From Halobacteriales archaeon YIM A00013 (lineage in GTDB: Archaea; Halobacteriota; Halobacteria; Halobacteriales; Haloarculaceae): a stretch of DNA of 64,000 bases. Location of the stretch: positions 124,001-188,000 of the forward strand of contig JAKCFM010000003.1 in assembly GCA_025041195.1 (NCBI GenBank), read 5' to 3'. The position numbers and the translations under genes are program-made. Under the pieces are notes generated by a model. That model saw only the letters and a list, made by a program, of their open reading frames with translations, was not told the origin of the DNA and made no database searches. Of the stretch, positions 44,085 to 54,988 are shown piece by piece (within the stretch, counting starts at the first letter, position 1; each line of letters begins with the position of its first letter).

Positions 44085-47000
44085 CTAATATAGACGGTCT
44101 AATAACCGATCGTCGACATTCGTATCGACATGGGAGATGACCTGCATATCATTCTCATTTAACTCGTTTGCACAGCCAACACGAACAAGGATATCTATAG
44201 CATTGTCGATACGATCATGGATTCGAGAGCCAATCCGCTGATACTCGAACAGGCGAGCCGTCTCAAGAACAAGATCCTCACGTTCCATTTCATTGCCCGC
44301 TTCAAGAAGCACCTCGGCACTGCGAGCTAATTCTTCCAACGGAATTTCATCGACTGTTCGTGATGCATCTCCATCATTGACGCGAACAGGAATCGAATCT
44401 GGGCGTTCGCCTGGCCAAAAGAAACCATCAGACTGCACCAGATGATCCCGGTTGTGGAGCCAGACTGCAATATCTCCCATTGTGCTTCGAATATTCTTTC
44501 CAAGCCGAGTAATTTTCCACACACTGATAGTCAATTTGAATGCTATATCTCGTTCGATGGGGCCGTAATTCTCAATGAGGGTCTTAAGTTGTCCTGCTAG
44601 TCTCCCATTATCGATGTCATCGAACGACCGGTCTCCCAACCGTCGTACTTTTGGTTCCTGCCACGTGGAAACGTACTCATCAATACCGCCACGCTGTCCT
44701 TTGGGAATCGGATCAACCGTAACGGGCTCTATTGAAATTTCAGTCGTACCCCCGTCTGTGGAGATATTCTCATCGGTCAATTTATTTACTCTTGAGACGA
44801 TCTCATCGACCTCTCGCTGCTTGTTCGTCGCCCAATCAGGCGACCAGATGCGATGGATCGTCCACCCGAGGCCCTCCAACACCGACTGCCGGGTCCGATC
44901 GCGATCTCGGGCAGTCTGTGAGGAGTGATACGCCGCGCCGTCACACTCGACACCCAACACGTATTTGCCTGGTTGTTCCGGATGCTTGATGGCAAGATCA
45001 ATACTGTATCCGGAGCTGCTGACCTGCGTTGCGACATCTAATCCTTCTTTCTCAAGGGCTGTATATACTGATTCCTCGAATTCCGAGTCAAAATGCAGGA
45101 ACTGTGGTTCAGAGTCTTCGCGATCTAGTATTCTATCCCCGTGTTTTGCATACTCAAGATAATGTTTGAAATCCTCTACTCCACGGGCTCCAGTCCGGCC
45201 GAGATCAATCTCACCCGGCTGAATCGACGAGACGATCTGAATGAGTTCCTTGGCACGCGTGACAGCAACATTGAGACGTCGCTCTCCACCAGTTTTGTTG
45301 AGAGGACCAAAGTTCATCGACATTTTGCCTGCACTATCTGGTCCGTACCCAACACTGAAGATGAGGGCATCTCGTTCGTCCCCTTGAACATTTTCCAGGC
45401 TCTTAACGAAGAAGCCCTCAAGTGCGTCATCCTCCGCGACGAATGCATCTAGCGTGGGATCATCGTCACAAGCGTGCTCAATTGTATCCCGGATAGCTTG
45501 TGCTTGCGCAGAGCTAAACGCGACAACACCGAGGCTTTTATCCGGTCGATTTTCAATATGCTCCTGGATAAGCTCTAGGACACGCTGGGCTTCAGGTTCG
45601 TTTATGCTGGAACCGCCGCGGTCATACAAGCCGTTTTCGACGTATTCGAACTGGACGCCCATCTCTTCTTCTGGATTATTGTCAGGGAACGTCCTCAGGG
45701 TCCCGTTGTAGTACTTGACGTTTGAGAACTCAATGAGTTCGTTTGTCCGACTTCGGTAGTGCCACAGGAGTCGCTTCTCGGATAGGACCGTCGACATCTC
45801 ATCAAGAATGCTCTCAAGATCTTCCCGGACATCGTCAGCAGCTTCCGTATCTGACTGGAAGAACGTGGTCGGTGGAAGTTGTTTGCTGTCACCTGCAATA
45901 ATCACCTGTGAGCCTCGGATAATGCTACTAATCGCATCCTGTGGCATGATTTGTGAAGCTTCATCAAAGACGACAGTATCAAATTCGATGCTGTCGTGGC
46001 GTAAATACTGCGCCACAGATACTGGGCTCATCATGAACACTGGTTTTAGATCTGTGATGAGCGACGCCGTTTCGTCAAAGAGTTCCCGGAGAGGAATCTG
46101 ACGCCGGCTTTTTTGAATTTCCCGGCGCAGTTTGGATTGGCCAGCACTACTCGCGTGCTGGAGTTCTGTCTTCGGCCGGCGACTGGTCACTCTGTGTTGA
46201 ATCTCTCCCTTGGCATACTCCCGCTGCTGTTGATCAAGACGGCGGAACTCAGACAAGAGTGTGTTGAACTCGGTGGCGCTGAACTGATCGAGATTCGTGT
46301 CCGAATAGACTGCCTTGAGCCACTGCTCATAGAAATTCCGCTTGAACGTAGGCATGAGGTGTTCCGGTTGGCCATTCTGGTCAACGAATTCCATGAGGAA
46401 TTCGCCAGCAGGACCAGATAACACAGTTGCCCGCTGCTGCTTGTATTGGACCCACTCTTGCAGTTGATCGAGTGTATCAAGGCGAGTCGATATCCACTTC
46501 TCGACTGCTGCAAGTGGTGCCTCCCTGAATGGCGTGCCATCAATCGTTACCGACTTGAGATCGATGATTTCACTCAACTCGTCGCACGCTGATTGCCACG
46601 TTTCGAAAGCGCGTGTGACTTCTTTGTACGTCTCTTCAGGAGAAGCTGGATTGGTATCTCGGAGAAGAAGTGTTTTATCAATATATTCAGACTCAAGCGC
46701 CGTCTCAATCCATTCTTTCTGTCGGAAGACTGCCTCCCAGTCAGTATCAGTCTCGGTATACAGCGGCCCCATCTGTTCCCGCAGTTGTTGGTAATCATCG
46801 AGATTATTTTCGATAGCCTGGATCTGCAGTAACTGCTGCGCATCCTCTTTGAGACCATTGAGACCAGGTGCATACTCATCAGTTGCGTGTGCAAGGATGC
46901 GAGATTTGAACCTGAAATAAGAGGGACTCACGTAGCGCAAGATGCCGTATGTATTCAATTTGCCGTGGAGATCAACACCGCGTTCCTCAAAGATGGTCCG

Positions 47001-49010
47001 ATCATATTGGGTGAGAAGTTGACTGCGTTTTTCTTCGAGATCAGTCGTTAATTCTTTGAGTTCTGTGAGTTGCGTCGACTGCTGATAAAATTCTTCCTCA
47101 AGATGGGCTGCGGTAAGTTGGGTTTCTGGCTGATTTCGGAGATGAGACAATGAGTCAACGGCCTCACGAATTGCTGCAGATGCGGTGAAATCAGTCTCGA
47201 AATAGGTCTCAAGCGCGTTCGTTTGTTCCTGTAGAGATCTCACAGCAGATTGTACGTCCTGGAGGATTGTTTGGACTTGATCGTGGGTGTCGATTTGCCA
47301 ACCGTCGAGCGTCGTATGCTGCCACGGATGTGATCCGTCACGCGAAAGTTGATCTTCATACGCAGTAAGGGCCTTCAAATTAGAACGAATAGTATCAAGT
47401 TGTGACTGGCTATACTCCGTTGGATCTTCAAAACTGGCACTGAGTCGAGAGTGGGTATCTTGATTTGCCACGATACCGAACGCCTGGTACGGAGTAATAT
47501 CCTGCCCCGCTGGCGTGTAGAAGAGACGTTCCTTGTACTGATTCAGGGTTGAACGAACCTCCTGTAGCTCCGAGACAATTCTATTACGGTCGGTTGGATG
47601 TGCGAGTGGCTCCGATTGCAACTCCCGTCCTAAATCCTCAAGCACCTCTTTTTTACTGGCTTTTTCACCATGTGCTTCGAGACAGAAGCGTCCAAGCCCG
47701 ACATCATTGAGCCGATCTTTGACGACTTGTAGCGCGGCCTGCTTTTCACTGACGAACAGTACCGTCTCACCGGTAGCCATCTTCTCGGCGAGGATATTTG
47801 CAATTGTCTGACTTTTTCCAGTTCCGGGCGGACCCTGCAAAACGAAGCTCACACCGCGTTTGGCAGCCTCAATCGCCTCTTGTTGACTCGAGTCTGCATC
47901 CAACACTTGGTAGGTGTCTGCAGGAGAAACCGTCTCGTCTAATTGCTCTGCAGAGGGTGCTTCAGGCGGCGTCCGAAGTGCGCTTGGGTCTCCATTGATC
48001 GCTTGGACGAACGCATTGTCTTTAATCGCCTGTCGGTTCTCTTCAAGGTCGGTATACAAGCTGAATTTCGAAAAGTCAAAGATACCAAGGATGACTTCCG
48101 GAACAATTCGCCAGCGATCGAATCCACTGATGATCTCCGATACAAAGGCAAACGCCGTCTCAAGATCATTCAGATGGAACGCCTCATCTGGCGGGAGAGT
48201 AATTCCGCGCTCGGAGAGCAAGAGTTTTCGAAGGGCAGGATTAATCTGTAGATCTGAGTCTTCACTGGAGATTTCGTAATTGTGCCGGTTCGAATCTCGG
48301 TTCGGTTCCTCAGAAAGGGTCGCTTGGACTAGAAATAGTGGTGTTCGGAGTTCAGAATCGCTATGATCAACATCGTACCACCGAAGTGTTCCGATTGCGA
48401 TAAACAATGAATCAACTCCACGCTCCCGTCGAAGTTGTTTCTGTTTGAGCTGTAGATTGCTGAGTGAATTCTGGGTATCTTCCAATAGTCGGATTGATGC
48501 AACTTCATTATCGGCGAGAGGTTCGACATCAGGCAAGGAACCACTCTCCTCTTCGGACTCAGAACGATGGACATACAATGGTTGTTGTTCGAAAAGTTGT
48601 TCAGCAATCGTAAGTGGATCTGCACGGTGGAACGGGAGCGACTTTGTCTTCGTTACGGTGAAGTTGACGAGATTGCTCCCCCGAGTAAGATCTAGAAGTT
48701 GTTCCTTCCAACTATCGATTTTCCGATCAAGTGGGTCACCAGATTTAGGCGATTCCCCGCGTCGCTGAGTTTGCGCTTTGTCCGTTGCCTTCTCAAGCGC
48801 GGCCGTATCTATGTCGTTATCCCAGAATGGAGCTATAGAATGTAATCCAGTCGTATCATCTGTCTCCTCCTTAGAGCTGCGTTGCTGTGACTCAGCTGTA
48901 CCATCAACCGTCGGATCTTCCTTAACCGTTAATTCGTCCGCATTAGATTCAACTGATTCATCAAATTTCTCGACAGTCGGGGAAGAACCTTCCCCCTCTC
49001 CATTAGTCAT
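44085..49010 (-). CDS. DUF4011-type SF1 helicase with C-terminal nuclease domain
   Basis: A 1641-aa protein. The order is an acidic N-terminus, a DUF4011-like region (SWKEQLLDLTRGSNLVNF near residue 105), a superfamily 1 helicase split by a long coiled-coil insert (Walker A VLQGPPGTGKSQT near 395; Walker B VFDEASQIMPQDA near 1020; motifs RSRTNELIEFSN, VQGDERDALIFSVGYG, NVAVTRAK), then an MTES_1575-type restriction-endonuclease-like domain (GVECDGAAYHSS near 1355, RDRDRTRQSVLEGLGW, RIWSPDW) and a DUF3320-like C-terminus. Such proteins are single-gene or near-single-gene candidates for anti-phage defence. It is monocistronic here. The long insert and nuclease suggest DNA unwinding followed by cutting; the trigger is unknown. 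Confidence 0.85.
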   Translation of the reverse strand: MTNGEGEGSSPTVEKFDESVESNADELTVKEDPTVDGTAESQQRSSKEETDDTTGLHSIAPFWDNDIDTAALEKATDKAQTQRRGESPKSGDPLDRKIDSWKEQLLDLTRGSNLVNFTVTKTKSLPFHRADPLTIAEQLFEQQPLYVHRSESEEESGSLPDVEPLADNEVASIRLLEDTQNSLSNLQLKQKQLRRERGVDSLFIAIGTLRWYDVDHSDSELRTPLFLVQATLSEEPNRDSNRHNYEISSEDSDLQINPALRKLLLSERGITLPPDEAFHLNDLETAFAFVSEIISGFDRWRIVPEVILGIFDFSKFSLYTDLEENRQAIKDNAFVQAINGDPSALRTPPEAPSAEQLDETVSPADTYQVLDADSSQQEAIEAAKRGVSFVLQGPPGTGKSQTIANILAEKMATGETVLFVSEKQAALQVVKDRLNDVGLGRFCLEAHGEKASKKEVLEDLGRELQSEPLAHPTDRNRIVSELQEVRSTLNQYKERLFYTPAGQDITPYQAFGIVANQDTHSRLSASFEDPTEYSQSQLDTIRSNLKALTAYEDQLSRDGSHPWQHTTLDGWQIDTHDQVQTILQDVQSAVRSLQEQTNALETYFETDFTASAAIREAVDSLSHLRNQPETQLTAAHLEEEFYQQSTQLTELKELTTDLEEKRSQLLTQYDRTIFEERGVDLHGKLNTYGILRYVSPSYFRFKSRILAHATDEYAPGLNGLKEDAQQLLQIQAIENNLDDYQQLREQMGPLYTETDTDWEAVFRQKEWIETALESEYIDKTLLLRDTNPASPEETYKEVTRAFETWQSACDELSEIIDLKSVTIDGTPFREAPLAAVEKWISTRLDTLDQLQEWVQYKQQRATVLSGPAGEFLMEFVDQNGQPEHLMPTFKRNFYEQWLKAVYSDTNLDQFSATEFNTLLSEFRRLDQQQREYAKGEIQHRVTSRRPKTELQHASSAGQSKLRREIQKSRRQIPLRELFDETASLITDLKPVFMMSPVSVAQYLRHDSIEFDTVVFDEASQIMPQDAISSIIRGSQVIIAGDSKQLPPTTFFQSDTEAADDVREDLESILDEMSTVLSEKRLLWHYRSRTNELIEFSNVKYYNGTLRTFPDNNPEEEMGVQFEYVENGLYDRGGSSINEPEAQRVLELIQEHIENRPDKSLGVVAFSSAQAQAIRDTIEHACDDDPTLDAFVAEDDALEGFFVKSLENVQGDERDALIFSVGYGPDSAGKMSMNFGPLNKTGGERRLNVAVTRAKELIQIVSSIQPGEIDLGRTGARGVEDFKHYLEYAKHGDRILDREDSEPQFLHFDSEFEESVYTALEKEGLDVATQVSSSGYSIDLAIKHPEQPGKYVLGVECDGAAYHSSQTARDRDRTRQSVLEGLGWTIHRIWSPDWATNKQREVDEIVSRVNKLTDENISTDGGTTEISIEPVTVDPIPKGQRGGIDEYVSTWQEPKVRRLGDRSFDDIDNGRLAGQLKTLIENYGPIERDIAFKLTISVWKITRLGKNIRSTMGDIAVWLHNRDHLVQSDGFFWPGERPDSIPVRVNDGDASRTVDEIPLEELARSAEVLLEAGNEMEREDLVLETARLFEYQRIGSRIHDRIDNAIDILVRVGCANELNENDMQVISHVDTNVDDRLLDRLY

Positions 49011-49900
49011 TTGACAGCCCTTGATTCATTTGTAGTACAGTTGTTATACGGTCCTTCGTCAGATTCCATCCGGTTTATTAAAATCTGATTGTATTTGCTC
49101 CAAATAAATATCTGATTTCCACTCATTCGAAGTATCAGTAGGTATTCCTTGAGTACTATAAATGTTTGTTTAGCACTCAGATCTGATTTTGAGTCAAACT
49201 GCGCTACTAGATGAGCATCGCTTCAACGAGAGTAGAGTTATTTCACGTCTGATTCGGTCGATTGACTGACTGGCCGTACGTATTCGACGATACTGTTGAT
49301 CCCAACTGGAATCTGTTCATGGCAAAATGACTCCAAGATGGAATGCCAAACAGGATGTGGTGAATTGTGAAGATCAGAAAACGAGCTCGTAATCGGTGGA
49401 AGCGAATATCCGACCCTGTCCTATGCCAACGAACAGACTGCGATCGCAGCACAGCCAGCGCCCAATGCTCCAAGAGCCACATCTTCTAATCCCAAGAAAA
49501 TACTTTCTGTATCACGTGATTCTCAATCCTCACACAACACATCCAGTGGTTATCCATATTAGTTACCAGAAAAATACAATTTTCATATATTTTATGATGT
49601 CGAATCGTTAATGGCAATGGTTTGTGCCGTTCGCGACATCTCACCACTCCCAGGGACAGAAACCCTGAGGAAATCTCCAGTCAGCATCAATATCGAACCT
49701 GCTCTGCCCACTGCAATACAACAGCTGAAACGAACTGGCGATCACAAATACATCATATTATCAAAATATCTAAAAGCGGGGATTGCAACTCATAGAATCC
49801 CACCCAACAATTCCCTCTGAAAACATATATGTCGTTACTACAATACGTGGTCGCTCACGCAAAATCCGACACCCGGCTTCTTCTCTATATACTAGTCGGA
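49011..49900. other. Gene-free AT-rich stretch
   Basis: No convincing ORF. It lies between the helicase-nuclease gene (transcribed leftwards, so its promoter is near 49011-49100) and the iteron-like array. It ends with TATATACTAGTCGGATTT at about 49887-49904, a motif also present inverted near 25480-25500. Confidence 0.4.
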
Positions 49901-49904
49901 TTTT

Positions 49905-50105
49905 TCGGCCAACCTTGGACCACCCTACGCCGTATTGCGGTTATTTCGAGCCAACCCTGGACCAGGGGATTGTACCTTGGACCATCCCTTGATACCTTGG
50001 ACCGGCTACGCCATCTTGCGATTTTCAGAAAATAGCATCCACAATCTGCTGCACCTTGGACCACACCCTGGACCGGCTACGCCTGCTTGTGATTTTCGGA
50101 AATAA
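49905..50105. repeat. Six-copy ACC(T/C)TGGACC iteron-like array
   Basis: The decamer ACCTTGGACC or ACCCTGGACC starts at 49912, 49954, 49974, 49994, 50053 and 50065. Three copies extend into a ~40-bp unit (…GGCTACGCC…CTTG(T/C)GATTTTC(A/G)GAAA). It lies just past the 3' end of the coupling-protein gene of the conjugation module. It could be an origin of transfer, a replication or partition site, or a repeat-type regulatory element. Confidence 0.65.
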
Positions 50106-50130
50106 TGATGGTGAGAGATAATTTACTTAT

Positions 50131-53100
50131 CTATGAGTCTAAAGCGTCTATACCGGATTGGGTGAGCCCAAGATCCAAATAGCATCGGGGACGATTTTCA
50201 TCAATCCAATCAACTCTTCGACGAGTTTCAGTGAGTGGAGATTCACACTCATCTACGCTTTCCCAATCGAAGTTCAAGCTTGAGGATAACACATCATAAG
50301 TGATTATTTGTCTGCTAAACTTCATTCGAGAAACAGACTCACCATAGTGGAGTTCGTACCAATTCGAAAAGGCAGTCCATAGCCAAGTTCGGGGAAGAAC
50401 TAGATCTCCTTTATCGAATCGACCTGTGGATGCAAGGGAGGGATCGTTATCCAAATCCAAGACTGTGAATACACAGCTCTCAAAAAACTCAGGGGCGGCC
50501 TCTTTCGGTGTCAGTGTTTCATCCGCGCTACTAACAAGGGATGAAGAGGGAGAAATCTTTGTTGGATCAGATCCGCCACTGGTACTGATAGCATCCAAGA
50601 GCGAATCTAGAGGAAGTGTTGCACCTTCAGCTGAATTGAACACTACAGGGTCATTGAGATCAGGCGTATCTTCGGTCGGGAGAATTATGATCACATAGTC
50701 ATCGCGATCGTACTCGGGATTCGGGAGCTCGCGAACCGGATCGAAGGGCCACCGGACTTCGGCCCAGTGTGCGTGATAGTGCTCTTCAGAAACGTATCGG
50801 AATTCATCAGACGCTGTCTGAACAACGATCTCACTTGTCCGCTTATCCTTCCACGAGAAAGCAGGGAAATCCGATATCTCCACCTCATCAAGGTCGTCAA
50901 CACGAAGATGCTCAGTGCTCTCTCGATCTAGCAACACATATTCTCCACCGTCGTGTTGCCATACGCTCTGATGGGAATCATCAGCTCCGGCTGTCGGACG
51001 AAGCGCCCGGACGGCTCGATCATCGTGATTGAATACAATCGGTCGATCTGTTGTGTAGTACCGATACTCACCACCAGACGAACCACCCTTGATCGGCCTG
51101 TGAAGTACACCATCAACTGTCCGAGCCCAATAAGCTAGTTCGTCGGGATCGGCCTGCACGACAAACACCGGAAACGCATCCTTGTGCTGTGCCTTTCGTA
51201 AATTCTCAAGGATCTTTGCAGGTTTATTCGTCGTCGAGAGTTCTAGTTCGATGTGGATAGGAACATCAAGAGATGGATGAACTCCACGGGCGTCCGGCAG
51301 ATCGCTTCCATCCTGGTCGACAATCGTCACCGTCCAGCCCTCCGGTTCAAGAGCTGATTGGATCCGCTCAAGCCCGACAATATGATCTTCACTACCTTCG
51401 GTTTGATGCAGTTGAGCCGATGCTGAAGGAGACAGAGTCTCGGCCATGAATTTCTCACCTGTATCACTCAAACGGATCTGAAGCGACTCAACTTCATCAC
51501 CCTCAGAACGACTATCTATGGCTACATCATCTGCGTGCGTTTCAAACAGGTGGGAACGCTGTTCGATCGTCAACAGTTCTGCTTCCTCGGGCAGTTCATC
51601 AGTGCAGGCAACACTCTCGTAGCTCGTGGTGAGTGTCTTGTTGACCTCCGCAAGTTCAACCCAGCCGTTTCTCTCACGAACGCTATCGCGTCGTTGCACT
51701 GCCGCAATCACGGGGACGAGAACTCTATCAAGATCTCCCGATTCAACGTCAACGATCTCCTGCACCGCTGGTGGGACCTCAGTTAACAAGGACAGTTCTT
51801 CCTCAACAATACCGTACTCTTCGTCGGTTCGAGTCTTAATATGATCAAGGGCCTGCTGAAAGTCACGTTCCTCGGCAACGGTAAGTGATGTCTCGCTTTT
51901 CGGATGACCCTCTGGAATGGACATCGGACAGACCGTGAACGGCGTCGGGCCGGTCTCACCAAACACTGAGCTGGGCATCGATACAAAGAATTCTCCACGC
52001 GGCATCGCCCGAAAGAGATTTTTCACCGCTGCAGGGGGTAAGTCCTCGGTGGCTAAGGCTTCGGCTAGGTCGTCGTCAATTGCTACCTTGCCGATGATTT
52101 TCGTCCCAATGTTGTTCAGCGCATTCAGATATACGCTCTCATTCCCCTCTAAGCGGAGTTGTTCGGGAAATTGGGTTGCGAGTCCAATGCTAATCCGGAA
52201 CTCACGTCCCTCTTTCAATAGCGTCGTCATCGTATCAGAGATTGTCACCGAGGCGGCTTCGTCAATCAAAAAATTGACGACGTATTCATCAGGTTTGGCC
52301 TTGAGCTTCGGCTTTTGTCGTTTGAGATCGTCGTAGAGAGCGGTGAGGAGTACACCAGCCATGAGGCGAGAAGGCTCTGTCCGTAGCTCACCAAGATCAA
52401 AGAGAATCTTCTTGTCGGTATCCAGGATCTCCTCAAAGCTGAATGTTCGGACTGTGTTATTGAAGAGCGGTCGAAGATCTGAATCCTCAGAGATCTTCCC
52501 CGTCCGGGTTGTCACTCCCGTCAGGATATTTCGAACGGTACGTTCATTGTATCCCGATCGACGACGTAATGCCCGGACGACGTGATCTTTCGTCGAATCA
52601 GGGAGGGAACCACCAGTTGCATCAGCTGAAACCATCCGTTCGAACTCATCGATCACGTGATCCAGCTGGTCATGCCGAAAGTAATCGGGAGATGCTCGAT
52701 ACCGACCATTCTCACACCCATATTCGTGATCGAACAACGCTTCGATCAATGCTCGGATGAATTGGGGGGCGTTTTTCGCATCTCCGTAGTCGTCAGCTCC
52801 CATTACGAGCTTCAACACCTCTTCGTAATAGGCTGCTCGCTCACGCACCGCCTGGTCTCGCTTGTTCGCAGGGACATCTCTGACGTCAAATATGGTGAGA
52901 CCAGGCAGGATTTCAGGAACCGGAAAGTACAGTACATCCTCTTTGAGCCGATCCATACCGTACTTCTTCCCATACGCTCGCATGAAATTCTCCAACATGT
53001 CGCCACCCTTCGCGTCAACCATGATCATCGGACCCTCAGTATCCTCTGATACAGACAGTCCATCGTTTTGCACACCGATCGACTTGCCTGATCCAGACAC

Positions 53101-54759
53101 GGCTGCACGGAGATAGTGATAGGACAGCAGAGATGGAGAAACATGGATTGGCGACCAAGAATCTACGGGGCTATCCGCAGTTGGTGCTTGCGTTGGCGTT
53201 CCAAGGGCTAATCCCTCGGTTAATCGCTCCATGTGCTTTGGTTCGGGCGCGAGTTCTGGTGTACGGGCAACTTGACGGGCTTGCACACTTCGCGCAGCAC
53301 GATCTGATAACTGATCTGCAGAGGGTACGAGGAGGAAGAGCGCAAGTTCCCCTGGACTCAATATGAACTCGGGACGAGGATGACGATGTCGCCCAAAGCG
53401 GATGCGTCCCATCCGTACGTACGGGTCGACGAACTGTTGGATAAGATCAGGAACAGGCGATCGCCATCCCCCATCAGTATGCCCAGCAGTTCGCATCGAG
53501 TAGAACGGACTACCCAACGGATCTAGCGTCGACTGGAGACGATCGAGAGTCTGCGCTAGCTTTCGACTCGATGTTTCATCACATCGATCCCGAGGAATCA
53601 ATCCAATCGCACTCAGGTTCACTGCGAACGACAACGAGGGATCACTGTCGTTTAGCCGTTCAAGACGCTCGGCATTATCTGATCCTTCTTTGGGCCCACT
53701 ATCGCGTTCGCGAATCCGACGACGTGCCGAGCGCTCGCGTACTTCTCTTGGCGGTGGACCAAAGACTTCCTCACCAATGCTTTTGATTACCTTTCCGAGC
53801 AATCCTATATTCTCTCCTTCGTGAATGTCAAGACGACGCTGTTCGGCTTCAGTTGTCCAGTCGGGGTACTGCTGGAATACGACGCGGAACCCAACGGGAT
53901 GCTCAGAGTCGGTTAGCGTCTCGATCAGGGCACTCAAGGGAGCATCTGCAACGGTCTCCTCATCCTCTTCATAGATAGAAAACCATTCCTCAAGCGTCTG
54001 CATCGTTGTCATCCAGTCTTTGTGCTGCTTGGGTGTATCTGCCGTCCAGGTCACAGCATGGCGTTCCACCGTTTCATCGAACACAGCAGGTCGGGCGAGG
54101 ATCGTCCCGTCGGGAGTGAGCGTTGGTTGGGAAAGAGCTGTTTCTGGAGCAGATGATGGTGGGAGAGTTGATGATGGAGCAACCGTAACATTTCCATCAC
54201 GGAACTCGAACTGCCGACCTGCACTGTCAGTATGGACGGGTGAATTCATACTACCAGTCTCACCGGTTGCCGTCCCACCGTCGGAGACAGGTAATGGCTC
54301 AGCATTAGAGGAGCTGGAAGTATCGGATTTGATGGTTGCAGGATCAACATATAGTCGTCCGTCGACAAGTCGCTCTTGAAACTCCTCATGTGTGTATTCG
54401 ACTGGTGGCAACAGACGTTGCAGTAAATCGCACTCTACGCGCTCAATCTCGAACGATTGGGGATAGATGGCCCGAAGCCGATCGGCTAGCGCCGCAAGAT
54501 TCGCATCAGATCCCAGATAGAATTCTACTGGCGCGTCTTCGCCGCTTGTCAAGACTGTAAAAGTGAATGTTGCTGGAGTCTGTCGATTTCTAAGTCGTTC
54601 AAGGATCCCATGCTCGGTGCCAACTGGCTCGAGTGCATGCAAGCTCGCAAGTAGATCCGAGACGGACTCTGTGGGATAAGACATCCGGCTTGGTGTGAGC
54701 TTGAGGTACTCGCGTGATTCAGGGGATAATGAATCGGAAGTCGAGAGAAAATCAGTCAC
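50131..54759 (-). CDS. VirD4/TraG-like coupling ATPase
   Basis: A 1542-aa protein. Walker A lies in AAVSGSGKSIGVQND (near residue 555) and Walker B in YVVNFLIDEAAS (near 830), followed by a FRISIGLATQFPEQL segment, the layout of HerA/VirD4-family pumps that feed DNA into a type IV secretion channel. The long N-terminal part (~500 aa) and C-terminal ~550 aa are specific and soluble; unlike bacterial VirD4 no clear N-terminal membrane anchor is visible. It is the last gene of a minus-strand module with VirB4-, VirB6- and pilin-like genes, separated from VirB4 by 229 bp. It should couple the transferred DNA to the channel. Confidence 0.8.
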   Translation of the reverse strand: MTDFLSTSDSLSPESREYLKLTPSRMSYPTESVSDLLASLHALEPVGTEHGILERLRNRQTPATFTFTVLTSGEDAPVEFYLGSDANLAALADRLRAIYPQSFEIERVECDLLQRLLPPVEYTHEEFQERLVDGRLYVDPATIKSDTSSSSNAEPLPVSDGGTATGETGSMNSPVHTDSAGRQFEFRDGNVTVAPSSTLPPSSAPETALSQPTLTPDGTILARPAVFDETVERHAVTWTADTPKQHKDWMTTMQTLEEWFSIYEEDEETVADAPLSALIETLTDSEHPVGFRVVFQQYPDWTTEAEQRRLDIHEGENIGLLGKVIKSIGEEVFGPPPREVRERSARRRIRERDSGPKEGSDNAERLERLNDSDPSLSFAVNLSAIGLIPRDRCDETSSRKLAQTLDRLQSTLDPLGSPFYSMRTAGHTDGGWRSPVPDLIQQFVDPYVRMGRIRFGRHRHPRPEFILSPGELALFLLVPSADQLSDRAARSVQARQVARTPELAPEPKHMERLTEGLALGTPTQAPTADSPVDSWSPIHVSPSLLSYHYLRAAVSGSGKSIGVQNDGLSVSEDTEGPMIMVDAKGGDMLENFMRAYGKKYGMDRLKEDVLYFPVPEILPGLTIFDVRDVPANKRDQAVRERAAYYEEVLKLVMGADDYGDAKNAPQFIRALIEALFDHEYGCENGRYRASPDYFRHDQLDHVIDEFERMVSADATGGSLPDSTKDHVVRALRRRSGYNERTVRNILTGVTTRTGKISEDSDLRPLFNNTVRTFSFEEILDTDKKILFDLGELRTEPSRLMAGVLLTALYDDLKRQKPKLKAKPDEYVVNFLIDEAASVTISDTMTTLLKEGREFRISIGLATQFPEQLRLEGNESVYLNALNNIGTKIIGKVAIDDDLAEALATEDLPPAAVKNLFRAMPRGEFFVSMPSSVFGETGPTPFTVCPMSIPEGHPKSETSLTVAEERDFQQALDHIKTRTDEEYGIVEEELSLLTEVPPAVQEIVDVESGDLDRVLVPVIAAVQRRDSVRERNGWVELAEVNKTLTTSYESVACTDELPEEAELLTIEQRSHLFETHADDVAIDSRSEGDEVESLQIRLSDTGEKFMAETLSPSASAQLHQTEGSEDHIVGLERIQSALEPEGWTVTIVDQDGSDLPDARGVHPSLDVPIHIELELSTTNKPAKILENLRKAQHKDAFPVFVVQADPDELAYWARTVDGVLHRPIKGGSSGGEYRYYTTDRPIVFNHDDRAVRALRPTAGADDSHQSVWQHDGGEYVLLDRESTEHLRVDDLDEVEISDFPAFSWKDKRTSEIVVQTASDEFRYVSEEHYHAHWAEVRWPFDPVRELPNPEYDRDDYVIIILPTEDTPDLNDPVVFNSAEGATLPLDSLLDAISTSGGSDPTKISPSSSLVSSADETLTPKEAAPEFFESCVFTVLDLDNDPSLASTGRFDKGDLVLPRTWLWTAFSNWYELHYGESVSRMKFSRQIITYDVLSSSLNFDWESVDECESPLTETRRRVDWIDENRPRCYLDLGLTQSGIDALDS

Positions 54760-54988
54760 GTATTATCACGCTCCTCTGGTACTGATTGTTCCGGAGAGTT
54801 CGAATTCATCGAACCCCTGATTGTCGGCTGTCCATCCATCCGTCTGGAATTGAACCGGTTATTCATTGACATCTGTGAGATTCATCTTGATCAGTATGTG
54901 ATGCCACCAATCCGTGTTCCACGACAGAGTTGAGGAATCCAGAGACCGCAAAGGATCGTCCAAATTCCATCATGGAGCATCGAAAATA

